The notes under the pieces: generated by a model
What the model was told of the DNA's origin: nothing
Seen by the model: only the letters and a program-made list of their open reading frames with translations
Database searches by the model: none
In this document: positions 33,130 to 43,459 of the stretch, one piece after another
Position numbering within the stretch: position 1 is the stretch's first letter
Layout: every line of letters begins with the position of its first letter
Source: Euborellia annulipes
Lineage: Eukaryota; Arthropoda; Insecta; Dermaptera; Anisolabididae
Assembly: GCA_023213315.1 (NCBI GenBank)
Contig: JAKCPI010011748.1
Coordinates: 31,636-95,635, forward strand
Length of the DNA stretch: 64,000 nt
Reading direction: 5' to 3'
Program-made: the position numbers and the translations under genes

Positions 33130-33310
33130 GAGGAGGCAATTAGCCGAGGGGATAAAGCAGTTAAAGCTTATAATCCTGAGATGAAGACAACTCGAGTTCG
33201 AATCCACCTCATGGCAAAGGAATTTTATTTAACTCTATTTGAGATGCCTCCTCCTGAGGTAACACAGCTCAGTATTGATTACACTTGAGAGAGACATCAA
33301 TATCAAATTC
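33130..33310 (+). mobile_element. SINE-2, tRNA-derived
   Basis: tRNA-like head: A box in TTAGCCGAGGGGATAAAGC and B box GAGTTCGAATCCACC, about 40 nt apart. The body gatgcctcctcctgagg is partly shared with 60090-60225. Another copy, reversed, is at 60950-61065. Confidence 0.8.
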
Positions 33311-33524
33311 CGGGAGCGAACTGAGTTTTTTTTTTTTATAAAATTGGAAAAAAAGTACATCTATAAAGTACTTGTACCCGAATTTCCCCAAAGACGATTT
33401 CATATTGGTAGCGAAAATGGTATAGTATAACCAATGAAGTAAGTGGCTGTTGATTTACACACAAGGATGGGAGCAGGAGCAACCAAAAATTAAAGCATCC
33501 AATTTTATTACAATTACCGAGACG

Positions 33525-33553
33525 CTTCGAAAACTTTATTTTCCCATCATCAG
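33525..33553 (-). ncRNA. Hammerhead-like core, degraded
   Basis: Minus strand CTGATGA, GAAAA/TTTTC hairpin, then GAAG in place of GAAA, CGTCTCGG. One core position is changed. Confidence 0.35.
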
Positions 33554-33735
33554 TCATTCAAATTGTATCTGTCCCGGAGTTATTACATGGGCACAATACA
33601 TTTTATTATGCATTCTATTTATGGGTGCATTATTCATTTGATTTGTTTAGTGAGAAGTACAGTATATACTTACTGTATTTAAAATTTGAAAAAAAATTGT
33701 TAGAGCCGAAATGAAAAATTAAATATATAAGTGTA

Positions 33736-33955
33736 CAGTAAGTCCCACCTATGCGTTTTCTACATGTGATTATTTCATTGTTTTTATAAAAAAAAAAGAG
33801 AAAATCTTTATTGAGAATTTTCTAGGTTTGAACCATGAAAGTTTCCATTAAAAAATATATATTATTATATATATATAATATATTTTTTAAATACAATGAA
33901 ATAATCACAAGTAGAAAACGCATGGGGGGAGGGGACTTAATATTGAACCTCACTG
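33736..33955. mobile_element. Tc1/mariner-type MITE with long arms
   Basis: Flanked by TA on both sides. Arms include gcgttttctacatgtgatta and its near-complement, with tatatatataatatat in the loop. The left end CAGTAAGTCCCACC and the right end, reverse-complemented, CAGTGAGGTTCAATAT. Confidence 0.8.
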
Positions 33956-34259
33956 TACATTGCACATTTAATACAGTAGTATAAGAATAAGAAAAAAATT
34001 ATTCTTTTTGAAACGTAAGAAAAAATTGCTAAAATACAAAAATCTTTTGGAAAATATAAATATTTGGGTGTATAACAATTTTTAGGAAAAAAAAATAGTT
34101 TCGTTATTTATTCATTTTTGTTATCGTTTTAATTTATTTAAATTTCTTCAATCTAAGTGATTTTGTTTTTTAATACAGCGGTGAAAGTGAATATAAAACA
34201 CTCCTATCTTGCCTGCATTCCAGACTAATTTATAAATTGAATATCAATTAGGAATAAGT

Positions 34260-34545
34260 TATGGAGGGAGGGAAACAGGCGGCCGGACGACCATCGTCTT
34301 TCCTTATTGGCTTAGATGATCTAAATTTTTTTTTTAATCCCGTTAGAATCGAATCGATCTTGTTTTCTTGATGTTGAACGTAGGAATGACTATGCCTGAC
34401 GAAGTCTTGGCCGCGAAGTCGAAACCGTCCGTGCAGAACTCCGCGGCAAGGTCAAACAAGCATTCACGTGTTGCAACACGAGCCTTAGCAATGGTCACGG
34501 GTACCAGTCAACACGTGACTCAGCCAGGAAACATTGAATTTTAAT
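34260..34545 (+). other. GC-enriched island with hammerhead-like core
   Basis: Contains ggcggccggacgaccatcg, a CCAAT-like tattggctta, the core at 34396-34424, a palindrome acgtgttgcaacacg, and gtcaacacgtgactc. No long open frame. It could be a promoter-proximal region or a GC-rich transposon remnant. Confidence 0.4.
34396..34424 (+). ncRNA. Hammerhead-like core, well conserved
   Basis: Plus strand CTGACGA, A, GTCTT with partner AAGTC around ggccgcg (four of five pairs), then GAAA and CCGTCC. Unlike the others it lies in GC-rich DNA without an obvious inverted partner. Confidence 0.5.
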
Positions 34546-34810
34546 ACCTGTATCTCAAGTATTTATAGGAATTGAAAATTTTATATGGAGAAGAAAAATT
34601 CAATAGCCTTTGAAGCTATACTAAACAACATTGAGAAAAATTCATTTATAATTTCTTTTTATGAAATGAAAACCAAACAAGAATAAATATAGGGATAAAG
34701 GGGTCCAGGCATTCTTATTTAAGCCATTTGGTATCCAAAGCTTGAGGATTTGTTACATTAAATAACTATTTTTCATTTAATGAAAAATCCCGTAAGCCTA
34801 GGATTTGAAC

Positions 34811-35302
34811 CAAGGGCGGATACAAGGGTAAAGGAGATAATTACCCCCCCCCCCCCCCGAGATTTAAAAAAATGTTTTTTTTTTTGGGAAAAATTTTATT
34901 TTTAATGTAAAATTCTACAAATTCATGCTTATAAATTTGATTTGTGTGCATATTCTAGTAAACAAGTACGCCCCGGGCTTGGTATAGTAGGTAGTGTGCC
35001 TACCTTCTATACTGAACGTCGCGGGCTGCAGTTAGATGATTTTATTTGGATACCAAATGGCTTAAATAGAAATGCCTGGACCCCAATAGATAATATCATA
35101 TATAACGGTTATCGTCCAGTCTTATATGGCCTAAGTTGCCGAAAAGACTATGTGAATGAGAAAAAAGTGTGAATGTTTAAAAAAACAAAAAAAAATAAGT
35201 ACAGAATGCGCCTTTAAATTACCGAAAAAATTGTGTGCTGTGCGACCAGTCACACCAGATTGCCTCCTCCCCTCTCGAGAAACTCCTCTAGATCCTCCCT
35301 TG
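34811..35302. mobile_element. hAT-type element (family B) inside SINE-4
   Basis: Ends CAAGGGCGGATACAAGG and, reverse-complemented, CAAGGGAGGATCTAGAGG. Perfect duplication atttgaac at 34803-34810 and 35303-35310. Itself interrupted by SINE-1 at 34970-35196. Confidence 0.95.
34970..35196 (+). mobile_element. SINE-1 inside hAT family B, full length
   Basis: Head gccccgggcttggtatagt, weakened B box (GGGCTGCAGTTAG), body and A-rich tail. Flanked by aagtac at 34964-34969 and 35197-35202. Youngest layer of this nest. The 76-codon plus-strand frame across the junction is not a gene. Confidence 0.93.
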
Positions 35303-35369
35303 ATTTGAACAGGGATCTTTGTAGAAGCCGACACTCTAGCTAGCCCACTACACCAGGGAGCCTCCAAAT

Positions 35370-36029
35370 ACTACCATTATACAAGAAAATCGTCACGGAA
35401 TATTTTATTTAATAAATAATTAAAGACAAACAAAAACAAATATTCTGGAAATATTCTACCATCGAAAATATATAAAAAGAGAATTTATTAAAGATATCGA
35501 CAGTTTATATACAATAGATGAAAAAAAAATTGGTTCTTTTTTGTGTGAATGGTCAATAGACATTCCAAACGAATGACTAAAACTTGATTTGTTTTGTTGC
35601 CAAAGTCACAAAGAATGAAAACCTTTATAAATAGCTATACTATCAGTTATATAAAAGAAAATAAATATTTTAAATTGAGTTGTGAATTCAAATTCGAGAA
35701 TCCCCGAGTAAGAAATAAATGATTAACGATAGTCAGATGATTCTCAATTAGAGTTTTTTCTTCTTTTTTTCCCCTAATTTCTCACTTGATTATTTTTGGT
35801 TTATTGTTCAATGGTACCAAAACTAATCAATTATTTTTATATTATTGTTTATTGCTGAGGAAATTAATGAACGGTCATGTTTTTCAGATATATAATTAAA
35901 TGTTTAAAAAAAAAAAATAAAAAAAAAATTTAGGAATTTCAATTTATAAATAGAGAAATAAGGGTAAATTAAAGAATATAAAAGATGTATGTAATTTAAA
36001 ATGTTAGTATGGCATCCGAAATGAGATGT
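35370..36029. other. AT-rich stretch, no gene seen
   Basis: Nothing recognised. Confidence 0.5.
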
Positions 36030-36182
36030 TTCTAGGCAGTCCTATGATTTTATTTAAGCCATTTAGATAAAGAATGCCTGGACTCCCAATATATAATTAC
36101 TAAAATATTGAGTATCGTAAAAAGTCTTATATGGCCTAAGTTGCCGAAAAGACTGTGCGTATGTGTGTGTGTGTGTGTTTTA
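36030..36182 (+). mobile_element. SINE-1, 5' truncated
   Basis: taggcagtcctatgatttta, the body, ggcctaagttgccgaaaag and a (TG)n tail. Confidence 0.85.
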
Positions 36183-36524
36183 CACACTTTTTCCAACTCA
36201 CATATAAAAAAATAAAACTCAAAGTTGTTTCCTTATTTGTGAGTGACAAAATATCATTATCATTACTATATATAAAGCGTTAGCCGCTGACTTCCTTTCC
36301 CTGTGTGTATGTGCCTATCAGGGCGCTGATTGGACAGAATAAAAGGAAGTTAAGTCAAAGAGGGAAATTTAAGGGTAAGCCTGATCTATCTCTATAGCCG
36401 GTACCCGGGAATAGTTTAGTGGAAATAAAAAGCTCAATTTTTAATAAATATTCAATTTTTCTATGGATTGAATATAAATATTTAAAAATCCAAAATAATC
36501 TATATTGATAATCTTTGAAAATTA

Positions 36525-36680
36525 AGGAATGTGGATTAGAATCCCGAGCGATCCGAAAAAATTTATTTAAATCATTTGAATACCAAATAATTAATAAATT
36601 TACTTGGATCATTAACATCTTAAATAATAACATTCGCTTCAAGGCTATAAGACCTCAGATGTCAGAAAGGATATTAAAAA
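36525..36680 (+). mobile_element. SINE-1-like, diverged
   Basis: gattagaatcccgagcgatc, aatcatttgaataccaaata, and a tail gacctcagatgtcagaaagg; parallels 25796-25985 in the body. Confidence 0.5.
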
Positions 36681-36730
36681 AAAATTCTAATTAAAAAAAT
36701 TTTATAATACTGAGTTTATAAGATAAGAGA

Positions 36731-36998
36731 TTGGAGGAATAAAAACTAGGTTTTATTCAGCACAAACGTTTAGGTCACTGTAAACGATGCTTCATAAATG
36801 ACAATGTTAATTTTTAAAATGTTTTTTTTTTCATATAAAGGTGTGGAACGAATAATTTGACAAACAATATAGCTGACAAATCACCTTTGAAAACATACAT
36901 TGGCACTGATGATGACGTTATTGTAACCGAAACGTTTGCACTGAATAAAGTCTAAAGGTGTTCGAAATAAAAATTCGTTTCATTCCTCCATTCTCCAA
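36731..36998. mobile_element. Foldback, Penelope-like terminal repeat pair
   Basis: Inverted arms: ttggaggaataaaaac with gttttattcagcacaaacg on the left, and tttgcactgaataaag with cattcctccattctcc on the right. Core in the right arm at 36906-36932; the left arm has the decayed form. Confidence 0.7.
36906..36932 (+). ncRNA. Hammerhead-like core
   Basis: Plus strand CTGATGA, then a hairpin GTTA/TAAC, C, GAAA, CGTTTGC. All core bases present. Confidence 0.5.
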
Positions 36999-37110
36999 AT
37001 TTTATAGATGATTGATGAATGTATTTAAAATATTAAAGGAATTAAAAAAAAAAAAACATTTAAAAATAATTTTGTTTTTTCTATTAGTTATTGAATATAA
37101 TTATCATGAT

Positions 37111-37783
37111 TTTTACTTTCTCTTACCTATGTATATATGTAATATATATATAGAGAGAAAGTATTGGATTCATGTCAAAAATTCGATGTCGAGATTTTGA
37201 TGGATCTTCACGTTTTGAGGTCCCCTGAATCCAAAAAAGTGGTTTTCGCGACATGGTCTGTCTGTCTGTCTGTGTGTCTGTCTGTGTGTGTTCAATTTTA
37301 AGCATGAAGGAATTGAGCTAGGAGGTTGAAATTTTATATTTAAGTTAGGCACCCTCCTAGGGCGTGAAAATAAGCTTTTAATCAAAATCGACCAAAGAGT
37401 ACTAGTACTTTACTGATGTACTTTTTCAGTTTTTTTCGATTTTCTCAAAATTCGCTCTAACGATTTTGATTAAAATTCAAAAATCAATTATTTTTTAGAT
37501 GCTCTTTCAAATGTATATTCTCGTTTTGCCCTCAAAATTGTTTGAAGCACACTTTACTCTTGTGCTTCATAGGAAAGATAGGATAAATGGTTGCCATGGT
37601 AACAAAATATAAATATTTTCCCATACTTATAAATTTTACATCTGAATTCAAATATTCCCTACTGCCGGGAACTAAATACATAGTCGACACAAAAAATCTG
37701 GTGTGACAAGCACAGAACACAACTTTCGATTACCGAAGGTAAGAGAAAGTTGTGTGCTGTGCGCCAGTCACACCAGATTTTTT
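37111..37783 (+). repeat. R1 repeat, full length, copy 1 of a near-identical pair
   Basis: Best reference copy. Order: ttttactttctcttacc, TA-rich, gagagaaagtattggatt, acgttttgaggtcccctg, gtctgtctgtctg microsatellite, atgaaggaattgagct, gagtactagtactttact, caaaattcgctctaacga, ggttgccatggtaacaaaat, and an end palindrome (aatctggtgtgacaagcac ... gcgccagtcacaccagatt). No coding potential. The class is unknown; no simple target duplication could be fixed. Confidence 0.95.
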
Positions 37784-37844
37784 AATTTACTTTTAAAATC
37801 TAGATTAAAAAATTTTAATAATGCATTCATGCATTTAAACCAAT

Positions 37845-38793
37845 CAAGGGCGGATACAGAGGGGGTAAAGGGGGTAATTACTCCCCCCCCGAGATTTGAG
37901 AAAAATAACTATTTTAGGAAAAAATTTTATTAATTTTTACTTTCTCTTACCTATGTATATATGTAATATATATATAGAGAGAAAGTATTGGATTCATGTC
38001 AAAAATTCGATGTCGAGATTTTGATGGATCTTCACGTTTTGAGGTCCCCTGAATCCAAAAAAGTGGTTTTCGCGACATGGTCTGTCTGTGGGTGGGTGGG
38101 TGGGTGTGTGGGTGTGTGGGTGTGTGTTCAATTTTAAGCATGAAGGAATTGAGCTATGAGGCTGAAATTTTATATTTAAGTTAAACACCCCCCGGGACCG
38201 GAAAAATAAGCTTTTAATCAAAATCGGCCAAAGAGTACTAGTACTTTACTGATGTACTTTTTCAGTTTTTTTCGATTTTCTCAAAATTCGCTCTAACGAT
38301 TTTGATTAAAATTCAAAAATCAATTATTTTTTAGATGCTCTTTCAAATGTATATTCTCGTTTTGCCCACAAAATTGTTTGAAGCACACTTTACTCTTGTA
38401 TTTCATAGGGAAGGATAGGAGAAATGGTTGCCATGGTAACAAAATATAAATATTTTCCCATACTTATAAATTTTACATCTTGAATTCAATTGTACCCCTA
38501 CTGTCGGAAACTAAATACATGTCGACACAAAAAATCTGGTGTGACAAGCACAGTACACAACTTTCGATTACCGAAGGTAAGAGAAAGTTGTGTGCTGTGC
38601 GCCAGTCACACCAGATTTTTTAATATAAAATTTTAAAATAATATTTAAAAATATGATTTGTATATACTGTATATTCTGGTTAACAAGTACAGAATGCACC
38701 TTTAAATTAGCGAAAATAAAAAAAATTGCGTGCTGTGCGACCAGTCACACCAGATTACCCCCCCCCCGAGAAACTCCTCTTGATCCACTACTG
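37845..38793. mobile_element. hAT-type element (family B) split by R1
   Basis: Left end CAAGGGCGGATACAGAG; right end has drifted (gatccactactg). The body matches other family B copies on both sides of R1. Flanks aaaccaat and ataccaac agree at six of eight positions. Confidence 0.85.
37935..38621 (+). repeat. R1 repeat, full length, copy 2, inside hAT family B
   Basis: Shares copy-specific variants with 37111-37783 (ggatcttcacgttttgag where most copies have ggatatacacg), differing mainly in the G/T microsatellite (gggtgggtgggtg). Inserted after the hAT element. Confidence 0.95.
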
Positions 38794-38994
38794 ATACCAA
38801 CCAATGGGATTCATGCATTTACACCAGTGGTATCCATGTAATTAAAAAAAAAAAATTTTTGCTAAATAGTTTTTTGTTAAAAAATTATATTCTTTGACTC
38901 TTTTCCCTATAAGGAATTTAGATTAGGATGAATAAGTTGTTAACAAAGGATCTCAGACATCCTAATATTGCTTGTATTTATCTAGAAAATGCTC

Positions 38995-39180
38995 AAAACT
39001 GAATAGAATTAACGGAGAACTGCCTCAAGGAGAGCAGAAGGCGGCGAGAAGACGAAGAGAGCCGAATAAGGCCGAACGAATACGAATGGTAGCCACTCAC
39101 ACAGAGAGAGAAAGAGTAAAGAGAAAGGGAGAGGCCTAGCATCCCTTCCCCCACCTCACACCACCAAATGGGCTTTATAA
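38995..39180 (-). other. GC-enriched island, possible promoter or exon
   Basis: Minus strand: TTTATAAAGCCC near 39170 could be a TATA box, followed by pyrimidine-rich leader-like DNA and a GTGAGTGG donor-like word. Open frames exist on both strands, but no protein family is recognised. Weak. Confidence 0.25.
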
Positions 39181-39212
39181 AGAGATTTTTCCAAATCAAA
39201 GGGCATAGCATG

Positions 39213-39474
39213 CAGGGGCGTATATAGAAATTTTTTTCGGGGGGGCCCGAACTCAAAAATTTTTCTGTGGAAAATTTTTTTTTAAGAAACTAAATTTTTT
39301 TCACACGAAATTTTTTGCGGAACATTTTTTTCTTTTGCGGAACCAAAGTTTTCCATCCTGCGGAAAAATTTGTTGCGCTGATGTCTGTATATCCCTATAT
39401 ATGTATATGTGTTTGGGAAATTTCGGGGGGGGCCCGGGCCCCCCTCCGGCCCCCCCCCCTTATATACGCCCCTG
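39213..39474. mobile_element. hAT-type nonautonomous element (family A), copy 2
   Basis: Same ends as 5961-6234 (CAGGGGCGTATATAG, and CAGGGGCGTATATAAGG reversed). Perfect duplication atagcatg at 39205-39212 and 39475-39482. Confidence 0.96.
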
Positions 39475-39701
39475 ATAGCATGTAACAACTGTATATTTTA
39501 TTTTTTCAAAAATAAATTTGTATGATCAAAATAGATTATTATAAAAAAACAATCCTTTCTCTCTCTATATATTTCAATAAGGAAGAAAAGAATAATCGCT
39601 CTCTACTCATTTCAAAGCCTTTATCTCTATTATTTATTTGCACAAACAATTAGTTTTTGTTTAGATCAACGAAAAATAATAAAAGGATTGAAGGAAATTA
39701 C

Positions 39702-39870
39702 CTGGAGATGTGAAGTGAAGGATGGAAAGCATTGAAATATGGAATTTGAGGAAGCATAGGCATCGTGTATAGGTGGTCGTGGTGGCATCATTCGAAGAGT
39801 ACCGACGCCATGATTTTGAAGAGGTCGCGTATAAGGGTTATCTGTTGATGGCTCAATAGCTGAGCTGCTA
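39702..39870 (-). CDS. Candidate exon with start codon of a minus-strand gene (exon B)
   Basis: Minus strand: acceptor TTGCTTTGCTTTCAG, 169 nt, donor CTCCAG then GTAATTTC. One frame is open throughout (SSAIEPSTDNPYTRPLQNHG, then GVGTLR). The first ATG pair is at 39791 and starts MMPPRPPIHDAYASS, giving 30 codons ending SFTSHLQ in phase 0. In that frame the exon at 49482-49597 contributes an in-frame stop upstream, which supports this start. A second frame (VAAQLLSHQQITLIRDLFK) is open for most of the exon and would be used if it were spliced from the candidate at 44576-44678. The promoter-like cluster at 39925-39969 suggests transcription may also begin just upstream. Pro-rich and unlike any family I recognise. 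Confidence 0.5.
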
Positions 39871-39924
39871 CTGAAAGCAAAGCAACATGGTGGAGAGAGA
39901 GACGCCGAGCGCCAAACAATCGAT

Positions 39925-39969
39925 CACGTGACACCAAAGCTGCCTTCCTATTGGCCCATGATGACGTTA
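39925..39969 (-). promoter_or_regulatory. CRE, CCAAT and CACGTG cluster upstream of exon B
   Basis: On the minus strand in order: TAACGTCA (39962-39969, CRE-like), CCAATAGG (39947-39954), GTCACGTGAT (E box, 39925-39930). They lie 55-100 nt before the exon at 39702-39870, with a Kozak-like CCACCATG (39888 region) starting only a six-codon frame. The arrangement resembles a compact animal promoter. Confidence 0.4.
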
Positions 39970-39989
39970 TTTCCAAGCAATAAAAATTC

Positions 39990-40287
39990 AAATTAAATGA
40001 AATAAATAATTAAATGCTTTGATAAATAATTAATAAAAATACTGTAAATCAAAAATGTAAAAAATACATAATGCAACATTTATAAAAATAAAAATACTTT
40101 TCTTGTACTATATACCTTACTAATCTTATAGATAGGCATATAGATAGGAAAAAGTAAAAATATAGTCTAAATTTTATTTTAAGAGATGAAAATATTTACT
40201 AACGATAATCAGAAATATTGTTTAAGTTTACTTTTTTCATTAAATTAAATTAAGTTTGAACTGGATTGGATTTTTTTGTGAAGATAA
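39990..40287. other. AT-rich stretch, no gene seen
   Basis: Nothing recognised. Confidence 0.5.
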
Positions 40288-40410
40288 GACTGGGCTGGGG
40301 TTCGCTTCCCATCCCAAGGGAGAAAAATTTATTTCAATTGAATTACCAACCAATCGATTGAATTCAAGTCTAGATTACTTCAAAGGCTGAGAAAAATCTT
40401 GAATACATTT
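40288..40410 (+). mobile_element. SINE-3, 5' truncated
   Basis: gggttcgcttcccatccc, atttatttcaattgaatt, accaaccaatcgattgaatt, and tail gctgagaaaaatctt. Confidence 0.75.
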
Positions 40411-40417
40411 ATAAAAA

Positions 40418-40520
40418 AAATGTGGTGTGACTGATTGCACAGTACACAACTTTCTCTCGGAAAAATAGAAAAAAACTCAAAAAGTACATCACTAATCTAC
40501 TAGCACTCTATGACCAAATT
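40418..40520 (-). repeat. R1 repeat, rearranged fragment
   Basis: The end palindrome arm (ggtgtgactgattgcacag, acaactttctct) is joined directly to the internal block (gaaaaactcaaaaagtacat, actagcactct), so the middle is deleted. Confidence 0.8.
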
Positions 40521-41872
40521 TATTCAAAAATTTAATTTTGAATGTTAGAAGGTACCTAACAGAAATAAAATTTCACCCTTTAAACTCTTTGATTTTGAGA
40601 TATTTAATTTTTACACAGCCGCACCATTTCGCAGTACACATTTTTGGGTAAAAACGTGTATTTCTAACAAAATTTGGGCATCAAATATTTAACACGATCG
40701 CAATACTTTCTAAACACCAAAATAATACATATAAAGGATAACTACTTGAGGATTTAAAAAAAAATCAATGAACCGATTTTCATGGGATTTGATATAAAAA
40801 TTTTTTAAATAAATAAACTAGAAGCCTATATCTGTGGTTAAAACCATAAAAAATTTTGAGAAGTCGGTGCTAAATGCTATTAACCTGAAACTTTTAAAAG
40901 AGGAAACAGTGGGAAAATTTTTTAAATTTTCTCAAATGAATTTTTTTAATTTTCTCAAATAGGTCTGTTATTAAAAAAAAAAAAAAAACTTTTTCATAGG
41001 CCATTAGGGGTTATTACTTTATTTTAAATAAATTACAAACAATAGTACCGATGGCTACCGGGGGGAAGGGGGCGTTTCACACTCTTATTACTCGGGATCA
41101 CCAATCCCGAGCTTTTACCGAAGTAACTCTTACTAAAAAAAAAAATGTATAAAGCATATATTATAATTAGATAATTAAACCTACGTCTAAAATGCTTTTG
41201 TCTGTTCATTTAAATTGCTATAAATATTTAATAAATGAAAACACGCAATATTTATTTTCTTTCAATTAATATAATTTCAAAACAAAGCAGATTAGGTACC
41301 CCCAAAAATAAGCTGCAATTGGGACTTATGTAAATGTTATCATGTCCATTTGTGCATTCCATTTTAATCGAAATTAATTGAATTAATAATAATAAAAATT
41401 CCTGAAAAGGAAAGTCGTTTGAGGGCATTTATTTTGTATGTCCTAATTTCATAAAATTTGTGGTAAAATAATGATGATGATATATCTAAGTGGAATCTCT
41501 CTCTATTAATAGGTTTTCATATTTCATTTAGGTCATCAGAATTTCTTTTAGGAAATATAAATGAATGAAATCACTATTTGTAAAAATAAAATGTTAAAGT
41601 TGAAAATAAGAAAAACTCGTTCTTTCAGGAATGTTTATTGAAGGAACTTTTTATACAACAAGGAACTCTTTGAAATATCAATATGGTAATAAATAGAAAT
41701 TGTGTGAGATGAGATTTTCCAAATTGGAGAAGAATTTATTTAGAAATAGGAGTAAAAATTATTAAAAAAGAGCCTTTTATTGCCTCATTATATTGTTGAA
41801 GACCCTATAATTAAGACTTGGTTAGTCAGAGAGATGGTATTAAAATATTATCTCATTCATAAGTCCCTTAAC
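40521..41872. other. AT-rich stretch, no gene seen
   Basis: AT-rich with homopolymer runs. A GC-rich word cgatggctaccggggggaag at about 41048. Nothing else recognised. Confidence 0.5.
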
Positions 41873-42674
41873 GAATTTTTGACATGAATCCAATACGTTC
41901 TCTCTATATATATTAACAAAATCTGGTGTGACTGATCGCACAGCACCAACTTTCTCTTCCTTCAGTAATCGAAAGTTGTGTTCTGTGCTTGTCACACCAG
42001 ATTTTTTGTATTGGTATCCAAATGGCTTAAATAAAATCATCGGACTGCCTGGGATCCGAAGCCTCGGCCCTTGGTATACAAGGTAGGCGCGCTACCAACT
42101 ACGCCAAACTCGAGGGTTATATTAGAATTCAAGATGTAAAATTTATAAACATCGGAAAATATTTATATTTAGTTACCATGGCAACCATTTCCTCTCCTAT
42201 GAAGTACAAGAGTAAAGTGATTTTCAAACAATTTTGAGAGTAAAATGAGACATTTTAAAGAGCATCTAAAAAATAATTGATTTTTCAATTTTATTCAAAA
42301 TCGTTGGAGCAAATTTAGAGAAAATCGAAAAAAAACTGAAAAAGTGCAACAGTAAAGTACCAGTACTTTTTTGCCGATTTTGATTAAAAGCTTATTTTCA
42401 CTCCCTAGGTGGATGCCCAACTTAAATATAAAATTTCAACCTCCTAGCTCAATTCCTTCATGCTTTAAATTGAACACACACACACAGAGAATGAATGAAT
42501 GAATATATTTATTAATGTGCTGAGACAGAGAGAGACCACGCTAAACCACTTTTTTGGATTCAGGAGACCTCAAAACGTGTATATCCATCAAAATCTCGAA
42601 TTTTTGACACGAATCCAATACTTTCTCCATATATGAATATTAACATATACATATAGGTAAGAGAAAGTAAAAAT
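41873..42674 (-). repeat. R1 repeat, full length, with nested SINE-1
   Basis: 41873-41916 is a separate R1 head fragment. 41917-42674 runs from the end palindrome (aatctggtgtgactgatcgc) to the head gtaagagaaagtaaaaa, with SINE-1 at 42006-42117. Confidence 0.92.
42006..42117 (-). mobile_element. SINE-1 head inside R1
   Basis: Minus strand ccctcgagtttggcgtagt, A-box-like GTTGGTAGCGCGCC, GGCTTCGGATCCC, and the body to ggataccaat; 3' part missing. Confidence 0.85.
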
Positions 42675-42679
42675 AAATC

Positions 42680-43423
42680 ATATAAAAAATTCCAACATCT
42701 ATAGATCTAACAAATAAAATAGTAAAATAGTTTCATAGAAAAGAATAAACACTGGCGACTCGTAAAAACGTTTCAATATTGAGAGCCATTGTGAATCGGT
42801 ATAATTGTGCTCGTGCTTTGTTTCTCTTTCGATCTATTAGCTATATGCATTTTTTGAGTGCATAGACATGCAGCTGCAAGCTGAACTCTAATCATTGGCT
42901 ACGTGCCCGTGTCCGTTCGCTGTGTTATTACGCATGTAATAGCGAATACTAGTTCGAATTTACTTAGAAGGAATTATGTGGCTCTTTTGTGGCTCATTAT
43001 TTTTATACTAATAAAAGACAAATTGGGCCTACGAAAAGTAAGAAATTAAGATATGTATGTTGTTGATTAATTAATTTATTTATTGTAATATAAAAATAAA
43101 TTTAAATTTAAAATACAATTTTGAAAAATTGTGTTTTAATATTTAGTTACCTCCCATATGCCACATTGGCCATCAGAGGTCCCCTTGGACAGAAAAAAAT
43201 ATTATGAATATTTTATTTATATATATAGTTATTGATTAATGGTAATTTGAATCTGAAATAAATCATTATTACTCTCATTACTCTTCCTTCCTTGCTAATG
43301 CTCCCTAGCCTACATAAAAAATTTCGCCCCTCTCCCCTTAAACAATTTTTCGAATTTTATGAGGGGTGTGGTATATGGGCAGCCAAGGCGAAAAATAAAA
43401 TAAAAATCTATTTTTTGTCGACG
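42680..43423. other. Unassigned region
   Basis: A moderately GC-rich segment at 42770-42960 (ggctacgtgcccgtgtccg, ttacgcatgtaatagcg) has no open frame or recognised repeat. Confidence 0.4.
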
Positions 43424-43452
43424 TTTCGAGTGCCGATCGCAATCTTCATCAT
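43424..43452 (-). ncRNA. Hammerhead-like core, degraded
   Basis: Minus strand ATGATGA, 18 nt, GAAA, CGTCGAC. Flanking words gcagcca and tttttgtcgacgtttcg match the 47650-48085 unit. Confidence 0.35.
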
Positions 43453-43459
43453 GACAAAA

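Larger units (their letters stand above)
34741..35366 (-). mobile_element. SINE-4 interrupted by a hAT element
   Basis: The minus strand from 35366 reads GGTGTAGTGGGCTAGC and gtcggcttctacaaag, then (after the insertion) GTTCAAATCCTAGGC and a tail like that at 8800-8850. A hAT family B element splits it at the B box. Confidence 0.88.

Noticed and set aside
33130..33210. Possible tRNA gene
   Set aside because: A and B boxes are present but there is no acceptor stem; it is a SINE-2 head with other copies.
38993..39256. 87-codon minus-strand frame in a GC-rich island
   Set aside because: Runs into the end of a hAT element and no family is recognisable; kept only as a promoter-like island.
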